Positions 46,357-53,041 of a stretch of 53,041 nt of DNA are shown in pieces (position 1 is the first letter of the stretch; each line of letters opens with the position of its first letter). The notes under the pieces are model-generated. The model ran no database searches. It was not told the origin of the DNA and was given only the letters and a program-made list of their open reading frames with translations. The stretch comes from a virus. The stretch spans positions 1 through 53,041 of IMG/VR virus record IMGVR_UViG_3300009496_000011; one strand, 5' to 3'. A program made the translations under genes and the position numbers.

Positions 46357-46559
46357 ATGAATTAATGATTGACAACGAATTAGACGATTTTTATAGAGAC
46401 CGCGACCGATTCAAAGGTCATAAGCTCTTAATTGACTTTGAGCAAATTGAGCTTAAGTTTACACCAAAGGATTTTAGTGCCGGCAAGCCAAAGATGAAGA
46501 AGAAACAGACGGCTGCCAAGTACATAAAACCTAGTAGAGACAAAGGTTCTCTATTTTAA
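46344..46559 (+). CDS. Small hypothetical protein
   Basis: 71 residues: an acidic first half (DELMIDNELDDFYRDRD) and a Lys-rich second half (KPKMKKKQTAAKYIKPS). It overlaps the primase end by 13 bp and lies 11 bp before the UvsY-like gene. It could be a replication or recombination accessory; nothing recognised. Confidence 0.6.
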   Translation: MVHIDELMIDNELDDFYRDRDRFKGHKLLIDFEQIELKFTPKDFSAGKPKMKKKQTAAKYIKPSRDKGSLF

Positions 46560-46570
46560 AGATATATTGA

Positions 46571-46993
46571 ATGAGCAAAGAAAAGATACTAGAGCTTGAC
46601 AAAAAATTAAGCACCCAACGCACCAACTGGTCTAATAAGATTAAAGAACTTGCCAAAGGCCTAAAGAACATTAATCAACTAGAAGATGTAATATCGGAAG
46701 TGTTATCTACAAGACAGATCTTGATAGACAACATGGCCTATATCAACATGAAGGTAAAAGAGCAGAAAGCCACAATTGGCTCTAGATACAGAGAGGCATA
46801 TATAAGATACTACGAATACGACTATAAACTAGGCGAGAAGCAGAAAGAACGCTTTATTGAGACTGATCTCAGAGATGAGAACATGATTCTTTCACACCTA
46901 GAAAATCAACTTGAATTTTTGAAAGAGTCGGTTAAGACTCTAGATAATATGGGCTTTGCTATTAGAAATAGGCTAGCTCTAAAAGATCTATAA
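46571..46993 (+). CDS. uvsY: Probable recombination mediator UvsY-like
   Basis: A 140-residue helical protein, equal in size to T4 UvsY (137). It has a coiled N-terminal part, a YYEYDYKLGEKQ stretch, then LENQLEFLKESVKTLDNMGFAIRNRLALKD, similar to the UvsY end where a 'GFAIKH' motif occurs. In T4, UvsY loads UvsX on gp32-coated DNA. Position directly before the UvsW gene supports the call, since uvsW and uvsY are neighbours in T4. No UvsX is in this window. Confidence 0.65.
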   Translation: MSKEKILELDKKLSTQRTNWSNKIKELAKGLKNINQLEDVISEVLSTRQILIDNMAYINMKVKEQKATIGSRYREAYIRYYEYDYKLGEKQKERFIETDLRDENMILSHLENQLEFLKESVKTLDNMGFAIRNRLALKDL

Positions 46994-46998
46994 TAAGA

Positions 46999-48513
46999 GT
47001 GGAACTTACACTAACGGAAAATAAACAGCTATTACGAATTGACTCGGCTACAGACATGGAGCTCGAGCAACTCAACATATCCTTAAATAAGAGGATTGAA
47101 TCATGGCGTTTTAACCCGTTGGTAAAGAAAGGTCTTTGGGATGGCTACATCTCATATATTAAAGACGATACGTGGATCCCGTCAGGCCTATGGCGTGAAG
47201 TTATGTTGATTGCTAAAGATTATAACTATGATCTAAAACTGAACGGCATCACTGAACTATTTGACCGCAACATTCAACAAGAGGCTTTTGAAGAATGGGC
47301 GTTAGACTTTTTTGATGGTCACCCAGACGGTATCTCACCTAGAGACTATCAGATGGACGCAGCTTTTAACATCCTAAAATTTAGGCGCTGTTTAGCAGAG
47401 CTGGCTACATCAGCCGGTAAGACCTTAATCTCATTCTTGACTGTGGCTTATACGTTAGAGAAGCAGAAGGCCGAGAAGATACTCTTTATTGTACCTAACG
47501 TTTCGCTTGTAGTTCAAGCATCTGAAGACTTCTTAGATTATAACTGGCAAAACAGAGTTAGTATTAAAGTACAGCAGATCTACAGTGGCCAGAAGATTAG
47601 AGCTGGGCGTAATGTTGTGATCGGCACATACCAGTCGCTTGTTAAGAAGAAGGCTGAGTACTTCGATCAGTTTGATGCAGTTATCATTGACGAGACACAT
47701 AAAGCTAAGTCACAGTCCATTAAAACCATTCTATCTAAGTGTAAGAATGCAGACTATAGATTCGGACTATCAGGTACGATCCCTAAACCAGGTTCATTGG
47801 ACCGATTAACCTTAATGTCACATACAGGCCCTGTAATTACAGAGGTGACTGCCAATTACCTACAGAATGAAGGTCACATTGCTAAATGTAATGTAAAGGT
47901 AATTAAGATGGACTATGCTACTGAGTCTACAAAAGAGGCTTTTAGAGAGATGGCATTCAATAAATATGAAAGCAAAGATGTCTTTAAATTTGAACAAAAT
48001 TACGTTATCAATTCGCCAGGTAGGCTCAACTTTATTTGTAACGTTATTTCCAGAATACCACGCAATTCCCTTGTACTTTTCCACCGCATTGAACATGGTC
48101 AGCGTATTTATGAGAAATTGCGCCAAGAGAGTGACAAACGGGTCTACTATGTCGACGGCGGTACCGATAAAGATATTCGCGAAGAATACAAGAAGAAGAT
48201 GGAGGCGGGTGAAGAAGTGGTGATTGTAGCCTCTTATGGTACATTTTCGACCGGTATTTCAATTAAAAAGATCCATAACATATTCTTTACAGAGTCGTTT
48301 AAGTCTGAAGTTATCATTCGCCAGTCGATTGGTCGAGGGCTTAGACAACACTCTTCAAAAGACTCAGTTAACATTATAGATTTTGTAGATGATATTAGTC
48401 TGCCGGACTGGGATAACTACCTGATTCGACATGCTAAAGCTAGACAGAAAATCTACAAGGAACAGAAGTTCAAGTACGATATTAAAAACGTCACTTTTGA
48501 AGGTGATATATAA
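46999..48513 (+). CDS. uvsW: UvsW-type recombination helicase
   Basis: A 504-residue SF2 helicase, the length of T4 UvsW (503). Motifs: Walker A ATSAGKT (136-142), IIDETHKAKS (DETH 231-234), SGTIPKP, and the late motif SEVIIRQSIGRGLRQHSSK. UvsW unwinds and branch-migrates recombination intermediates and R-loops. The start is the GTG at 46999, 5 bp after the UvsY-like stop; no suitable ATG lies nearby. The gene ends with a GATATATAATA box overlapping its last codons. Confidence 0.9.
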   Translation: MELTLTENKQLLRIDSATDMELEQLNISLNKRIESWRFNPLVKKGLWDGYISYIKDDTWIPSGLWREVMLIAKDYNYDLKLNGITELFDRNIQQEAFEEWALDFFDGHPDGISPRDYQMDAAFNILKFRRCLAELATSAGKTLISFLTVAYTLEKQKAEKILFIVPNVSLVVQASEDFLDYNWQNRVSIKVQQIYSGQKIRAGRNVVIGTYQSLVKKKAEYFDQFDAVIIDETHKAKSQSIKTILSKCKNADYRFGLSGTIPKPGSLDRLTLMSHTGPVITEVTANYLQNEGHIAKCNVKVIKMDYATESTKEAFREMAFNKYESKDVFKFEQNYVINSPGRLNFICNVISRIPRNSLVLFHRIEHGQRIYEKLRQESDKRVYYVDGGTDKDIREEYKKKMEAGEEVVIVASYGTFSTGISIKKIHNIFFTESFKSEVIIRQSIGRGLRQHSSKDSVNIIDFVDDISLPDWDNYLIRHAKARQKIYKEQKFKYDIKNVTFEGDI

Positions 48514-48515
48514 TA
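48505..48515 (+). promoter_or_regulatory. Putative late promoter box GATATATAATA
   Basis: Overlaps the end of the UvsW gene and lies 35 bp before the ATG at 48551. Third copy of the identical 11-mer. It would drive the leader-protein group downstream separately from the replication block. Confidence 0.6.
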
Positions 48516-48550
48516 CTGTAATAACAAATTTAAAAACAAAGAAACATATA

Positions 48551-50116
48551 ATGGAACGATTAGTAACATTTGAACAATTTGCTGAGCAAAAGGCAAAAAA
48601 AGATCAGGTTCAACTTGAGGAAGAGTTGAATGCAAAAAGGGAAGCTTCAGCAAATAGCTTTAAGGACTTATTATCTGAATTCGGTGTAACTTCAATGAGT
48701 GAATTATCTGAAGAAGATAAGCCTAAATTTAACGAGAGATTAGGTACTTTAACAGAATCTGCACTATTGCTAGAAGGCACAAGATCTCAAGTAGGGAAGA
48801 TCGATAAGAAAGGTAGGATTACATCGGTCTATGTACACTATGATGGTTATCCAGACCACATGGTACCAATGATTAAGAACTACGACAAGAAAGGTGTTGA
48901 CCAACTAGTTAAACTAGGTAAGTCTGGTATCTCATATTTAGACAAGAATATCGGTAAAAAGCAAGACTTTAATAGTCCAGTAAGGGGAACCACTCTATTC
49001 TACGGTAGAGATCGCGGAGAGAACAAAGATATGACTACTACATGGACCAACGCAGCTGACATTAAAGGTTACTTTAAAGAAGTTGCTAACGACGGTGGAG
49101 CTGAATACGTTTATCTATATGATGAACGAGATGGAAAGTGGTACATGGGAGATACTTATGGTAGCCCTGTATTACAAGTAGTTGAATCAGTAAACGAGGC
49201 TGTTATTGCAATCAGTGGTAAGAGAACAGCCAAGAAAGTAGCTTTAAGACTAACCAGATTATTTGATACCAAGTTAACAGCTCTTGCTGCGGATAAAGTA
49301 ACAATGCTAGGCTTCTTGAAAGAGTTATATTTCTATGCAATGGAAGACGCTAACTTTTCACGCGAGGCCAATGTGACAATGAACATGATTAAGGGTAAGA
49401 TTAGCCCGCTAGAAGTTAAAGTAGAAGGCTTGGATGGTGAAGTTATTAGAATTTCAGCTAAGACGATAAAAACTATAGCAGACAAATACTACTCAGATCT
49501 TGCAAATGCAGGTGATTGGTCAGGTATTGGTATTACTGAAGGTTTTGCAATGTACTTAGATCAAATCGGAGAGTCTAACATGGCACAAGCACTTCTTGAC
49601 TCTTTTAATGCACAGTTTGAAGGTGAAGAGAAAAGAGTTTCTAGAACTGAAAAGCTTTATGAATTATCACAGAGATTAGAATCTACCAATGAGGCTAAAG
49701 AATCAGTAAACGAAGCTAAATACGATAAGAAGAAGCTTTTAAAGTTAATCAAGAATCATGATGATGCTGAAATCCTAGTTAATGGAAAATGGTACATCAT
49801 CTATAATCCAGATAACGGTAATGACGAAAACACAGATATGTGGAATGACGATTCAGTATTTGCATTAGATCAAGATGGTGAAGAGTTTGAAATCAATTAC
49901 AAAGATATTGAGCATTTTAAAGAGTCTGTTGAAGTAAACGAGACTGAAATTAAATCTGATGATGAATTCAAAGAATATGCATTCACAATACTTCAAAAAG
50001 CATTCGGAGCAGACTTTGATGAAGCAAAAGCGCAAGAAGTTGTTGATGGTATCTTAGGTAAAGTTGATGGCGATTATGGTAAGGCTGCAGGTATTTTGCA
50101 AAGCTCACTTGGCTAA
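48551..50116 (+). CDS. Multi-domain leader-bearing protein, probable capsid-internal polyprotein
   Basis: Start at ATG 48551 (MERLVTFEQFAEQK); an in-frame ATG at 48431 lies inside the UvsW gene and lacks the leader pattern. 521 residues. The leader (1-14) is followed by helical sequence to LLLE75|G76. Module 76-216 includes SVYVHYDGYPDHMVPMIKNY, a small phage domain of unknown function. Module 217-381, a helical/beta unit, is followed by TNE381|A and VNE388|A. Module 389-462 is an unknown beta unit (AEILVNGKWYIIYNP). The last, 465-521, is helical, ending LGKVDGDYGKAAGILQSSLG. Boundaries repeat an ESVNEA-type motif that fits a prohead protease site. Function unknown. Confidence 0.7.
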   Translation: MERLVTFEQFAEQKAKKDQVQLEEELNAKREASANSFKDLLSEFGVTSMSELSEEDKPKFNERLGTLTESALLLEGTRSQVGKIDKKGRITSVYVHYDGYPDHMVPMIKNYDKKGVDQLVKLGKSGISYLDKNIGKKQDFNSPVRGTTLFYGRDRGENKDMTTTWTNAADIKGYFKEVANDGGAEYVYLYDERDGKWYMGDTYGSPVLQVVESVNEAVIAISGKRTAKKVALRLTRLFDTKLTALAADKVTMLGFLKELYFYAMEDANFSREANVTMNMIKGKISPLEVKVEGLDGEVIRISAKTIKTIADKYYSDLANAGDWSGIGITEGFAMYLDQIGESNMAQALLDSFNAQFEGEEKRVSRTEKLYELSQRLESTNEAKESVNEAKYDKKKLLKLIKNHDDAEILVNGKWYIIYNPDNGNDENTDMWNDDSVFALDQDGEEFEINYKDIEHFKESVEVNETEIKSDDEFKEYAFTILQKAFGADFDEAKAQEVVDGILGKVDGDYGKAAGILQSSLG

Positions 50117-50137
50117 TCAATAAAAAGAACTACAACA

Positions 50138-51421
50138 ATGAGAAAATTACTTTCATATCAAGAATTTTTAGTTGAGAAAGCATCTGCTCCGGTAGATGCA
50201 AATCTCATTCTAGAGGGCGGTGCAGCTGGTCATATGTCGCATCCGTTCGACGAAAAAGAATTGACATTTGGTGACTTTAAAAAGATCGTTGAGTTTGGCT
50301 TAAGAGGCGAACTTAACTTTGAAGAAGAAGTTACCGAAAAGACCGACGGACAAAACTTATTTGCAACTGTAATGGATGGTGAGGTTAAATTTGCCAGAGG
50401 TATTAATGATATGAGGAATCCAATGGATCTAAAAACTTTTAAACAAAAGTTTGAAGCACATAAAAGTCCACTAGTAAGAGATACTTTTCAATTCGCAGCA
50501 GAAGATTTAGCAAATTCATTAAATAAGCTACCAGCAAAAGACTTAGAGGTTTTTAATAATGGTAAGAGTTTTATGAATATGGAGCTAATCTACTCGAAGA
50601 ACCCAAATGTAATTTATTACGACAGGGATGTTATTCAATTCCATGGTATTAAACATACTGATGGTGATGGTAATGAAATAGGAGATGAAACAAAATACGC
50701 AGCATCAATTGCAAAGGTTCTTAAAGACCTTAAACTTGATATGGGTAAAACATTTTCAATTATCCCACCACAAATCATTAAAATGGGTAAGGATATTGAC
50801 TTCGATGCAAACAAAGCTAAATTCCTTAAACAAATTGAAGATCTACGTAAACAGTACAACTTAACAGATGCTGATGAAGTTTCTATGTATCATGAAATGT
50901 GGTGGAGAGAAACTATCGATAAGAACTTTCCGGATCTAACACAAGATCACAAAGAAGGACTTTTATTAAGATGGGCGTATGATGATAAGAAGACTCTTAA
51001 TATAAGAAGTCTTGATAAAGAGTTAGGTAAAGATAAAGCTGCTCTAATTAAAAAGTTTGACAAAGAAGATGTAAAGAAAAAACAAAAAGAGAACATGAGA
51101 CCTTTTGAAGATTTATTTCTTGAACTAGGTAGTGTTATCTTAAAGAACGCATCTAACTTTGTGGCTGCTAATCCAGCTGCAGAAATGCAGAGACTACAAA
51201 AGCAATTAAAAGATGAAGCGGAAGCAGTTAGAAAAAGCGGTGATGTTTCGGACATTGAAAAAGTTGCTAAAGAACTTGAAAGACTTGAAAGAATCGGAGG
51301 TATCGAATCAATTATACCAACAGAGGGTATTGTCTTTAGATACAAAGGCAAGACTATGAAGCTAACAGGAACATTCGCTGCAGTTAACCAGCTTATGGGT
51401 TTTATAAAATACGGTAGATAA
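50138..51421 (+). CDS. Leader-bearing nucleotidyltransferase of the ligase/capping fold
   Basis: A 427-residue protein starting MRKLLSYQEFLVEKA, very close to the T4 internal-protein leader (MKTYQEFIAEA). LILE26|G27 is a possible cleavage site. After AGHMSHPFD come the covalent nucleotidyltransferase motifs: motif I EKTDG (Lys68), NMELIY (Glu149, motif III), EGIVF (396-400, motif IV) and MKLTG (Lys408, motif V). Such enzymes form a lysine-AMP or -GMP intermediate, as in RNA and DNA ligases. A long helical insert separates motifs III and IV. Substrate unknown: RNA, DNA or protein. Followed closely by a second ligase-like gene. Confidence 0.75.
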   Translation: MRKLLSYQEFLVEKASAPVDANLILEGGAAGHMSHPFDEKELTFGDFKKIVEFGLRGELNFEEEVTEKTDGQNLFATVMDGEVKFARGINDMRNPMDLKTFKQKFEAHKSPLVRDTFQFAAEDLANSLNKLPAKDLEVFNNGKSFMNMELIYSKNPNVIYYDRDVIQFHGIKHTDGDGNEIGDETKYAASIAKVLKDLKLDMGKTFSIIPPQIIKMGKDIDFDANKAKFLKQIEDLRKQYNLTDADEVSMYHEMWWRETIDKNFPDLTQDHKEGLLLRWAYDDKKTLNIRSLDKELGKDKAALIKKFDKEDVKKKQKENMRPFEDLFLELGSVILKNASNFVAANPAAEMQRLQKQLKDEAEAVRKSGDVSDIEKVAKELERLERIGGIESIIPTEGIVFRYKGKTMKLTGTFAAVNQLMGFIKYGR

Positions 51422-51431
51422 AACATAACAC

Positions 51432-53041
51432 ATGGCATTACAAAACCTTAAGACATATTTTGCGTCGACTAACAGAAACGACTTCATGCAACTTCTAGAA
51501 AACACATGCGTTGTTTCTGAGAAGATTCAAGCATCCTCATTCCACGTTAGAAAAACTAACAGCGGTTTTGAGTATTATAAGAGCGGTTCTAAGGACGCAA
51601 TGAACAAAGTTGATAGAACTATTGTAAAGTACTATGAAAATGCCATCAAGTACTTTAAATCAATTTCTGGTGACATTGCTGAACAGATGCCAACTGACTG
51701 GAAGTTTGGCTTTGATTATATGGTTGATAAGAAGACTGTAGACATTGAATACGACAAGCTACCAAAGAACCACCTGATCTTAACACATATTCAGGTGATG
51801 AGTCCTAGCAATCCTACTGAAATCAAGAAGGTGATTAGAGACCCAAACATTCTTTACAAGTGGGCAGACATTTTAAACGTACAGAGACCGCAGGTTATTT
51901 TCCAAGGTAAATTGTCAGACTACCAGAAAGAAGAGTTGGTTAAACTTTTAGAAATGAGCGAAACTCAATTCAAGAAAGAGTTTACAGACGCTTCTTTTAC
52001 TAGAAAGATCTATAATATCTTTAATAAAGGCTTGAACTCAACAGGTCTTAATCTAGATTTAGAAAAAGACATTGACTCTTTAATCTTAAACTTCTTTGAC
52101 GGTAAGTCAGTTAAGAACTTTAAGCTTGAGAGATTTGACAAGGCTGAAAGAGAAAGCCGCAATCCATCTGACATGTATCAGATCTCAATCTTAGATCTAG
52201 TAGAATACATCTCACAATACGATATTCCTAGCATTGAACTTAAAGAAGATGATACCGACATAAGGTACATCGAACTTATTTCAATCCTATTTAACTCATA
52301 TGTAGAAAAGCACGCAACAAAATATATTGGTGCTAGCTTTGACTCAGCAGACTTTGCACAAGGCGAAGAGTTTGCACTCAATACTACATTTATTAAAAAC
52401 GAAAAGACACTATCACTGGTTCAGAAAGATGTTCTAGCAGAGCTTTACAAGATTGCGCTGGGTTCATTTAGAAAGAAGAGAACTAAAGAGACTGATATTA
52501 TCAACGCTGCTTTAATGGAGCAGATCAACGAGATCGTTGCTAAGATTGAAGCTCTAGTGATGGGCGAAACAAACGAAGGCGACGTTATGAACTTCAACAC
52601 CTATCTAAAGACACAGAATTTACAAACACAAGTAAGCCCAATTACTGAAGCATTAACTGTTAAATATGCTGAACAAGGCAAGAAGCCTGTTAACATGTTC
52701 GTGGGTAGATTTCAACCATTTACGCTTGGACATGCTAAAGTGATTGAGACGATTAGTAAGCAGAATGGATTCCCAGTAGTTATTTTTCTAGTAAAGGCAA
52801 AAGCTAAAAAGAAAGAAGATGCTTTTAAGAGACCTTATGATGAAGATCTACAGATTGAGATGCTAAACAAATTAAAGTCAAAGTACCCAATTAAGGATGT
52901 ATATGTAATTGAAGGTTCTGCTGGAATTGATAAAATGTTTAACGCAATGAGAGGAGATGGATATGAACCAGTCCTTTGGGGAACAGGAACCGACAGGATG
53001 AAAAACTATGGATTTCAAGTAAACAATCAACAATACAGAGA
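51432..53041 (+). CDS. Ligase-like domain fused to NMN-adenylyltransferase-like domain (partial)
   Basis: Starts at ATG 51432 (MALQNLKTYF), 10 bp after the previous stop, and runs off the right edge after 536 codons. Residues 28-45 (VVSEKIQASSFHVRKTNSG) resemble ligase motif I, 'EK-x-D-G-x-x-F', but with Gln-Ala in place of Asp-Gly; Lys31 would be the nucleophile. A central helical part follows. From about residue 420, NMFVGRFQPFTLGHAKVIE is the nucleotide-binding motif of cytidylyltransferase/NMN-adenylyltransferases. An ITE|A site sits between the two parts. Possibly NAD or nucleotide-linked end processing; speculative. Confidence 0.75.
   Translation, partial: MALQNLKTYFASTNRNDFMQLLENTCVVSEKIQASSFHVRKTNSGFEYYKSGSKDAMNKVDRTIVKYYENAIKYFKSISGDIAEQMPTDWKFGFDYMVDKKTVDIEYDKLPKNHLILTHIQVMSPSNPTEIKKVIRDPNILYKWADILNVQRPQVIFQGKLSDYQKEELVKLLEMSETQFKKEFTDASFTRKIYNIFNKGLNSTGLNLDLEKDIDSLILNFFDGKSVKNFKLERFDKAERESRNPSDMYQISILDLVEYISQYDIPSIELKEDDTDIRYIELISILFNSYVEKHATKYIGASFDSADFAQGEEFALNTTFIKNEKTLSLVQKDVLAELYKIALGSFRKKRTKETDIINAALMEQINEIVAKIEALVMGETNEGDVMNFNTYLKTQNLQTQVSPITEALTVKYAEQGKKPVNMFVGRFQPFTLGHAKVIETISKQNGFPVVIFLVKAKAKKKEDAFKRPYDEDLQIEMLNKLKSKYPIKDVYVIEGSAGIDKMFNAMRGDGYEPVLWGTGTDRMKNYGFQVNNQQYR

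Noticed and set aside
46561-46569. GATATATTG before the UvsY-like gene
   Set aside because: Only 1 bp from the ATG in an operon; probably chance in AT-rich sequence.
47860-48262. Overlapping frames on both strands within uvsW
   Set aside because: Helicase motifs are continuous in the main frame, so these are by-products.
50947-51438. Long open frame on the - strand (163 codons)
   Set aside because: It is a shadow of the nucleotidyltransferase gene; its Ser/Leu/Phe-rich translation looks like antisense and there is no leader or promoter.

Overview
The window looks like part of a large T4-like contractile-tailed phage genome. All convincing genes lie on the + strand, packed tightly with many 1-70 bp overlaps. 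Recognisable T4-type functions are a gp25-like and a gp6-like baseplate wedge, a gp53-like LysM wedge, a gp5-like spike (OB domain, no lysozyme), a probable gp27-like hub, a gp32-like single-strand DNA-binding protein, a gp61-like primase, a probable UvsY and a UvsW helicase. There is no integrase, terminase, portal, major capsid protein, tRNA or CRISPR array in the window. A Bacteroidota host is suggested, as inference only, by A-rich leaders with almost no Shine-Dalgarno sequences, by Ser-Gly-Thr linker repeats in structural proteins, and by a membrane-anchored coiled-coil protein with a Gly-rich beta C-terminus.

Layout. 1-2460: end of an acetyltransferase-like gene, then small proteins, several starting with a T4-like capsid-targeting leader, including a very acidic core-type protein; a strong terminator follows. 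2527-7283: dCMP deaminase, a DinG/XPD-type helicase with a TTG start, and a run of small unknown genes. 7321-15413: tail-tube/baseplate hub cluster. 15462-18106: two unexpected genes inside the structural region, a four-domain S1-like protein and an amidoligase-like enzyme with a pentapeptide-like tail. 18108-42945: baseplate wedge, gp7-like protein, fibre and adhesin proteins (one of 2313 residues), a collagen-like fibre with a frameshifted C-terminus, a spanin-like protein and a tail-tube-like protein. 42952-43974: a leader-bearing glycine-zipper protein and a RuvC-like nuclease. 44095-48513: replication and recombination block. 48551-53041: three proteins that look like injected or packaged internal proteins: a multi-domain leader protein, a leader-bearing nucleotidyltransferase (ligase fold), and a ligase-like plus NMN-adenylyltransferase-like fusion that runs off the end.

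The most interesting signal is a family of proteins at both ends of the window sharing an N-terminal M-(K/R)-x-(I/L)-x-(T/S)-(F/Y)-E/Q-x-F type leader. Several also have x-x-E|(A/G) sites at domain boundaries. This matches the capsid-targeting peptide and gp21-type protease sites known from T4 internal proteins. If correct, the phage packages a set of processed proteins, including a KxDG nucleotidyltransferase and a pore-like glycine-zipper peptide, and may deliver them with the DNA.

Seven copies of GATATATA-type boxes (three identical as GATATATAATA) lie at the few real gene gaps and probably are the phage's late promoters.
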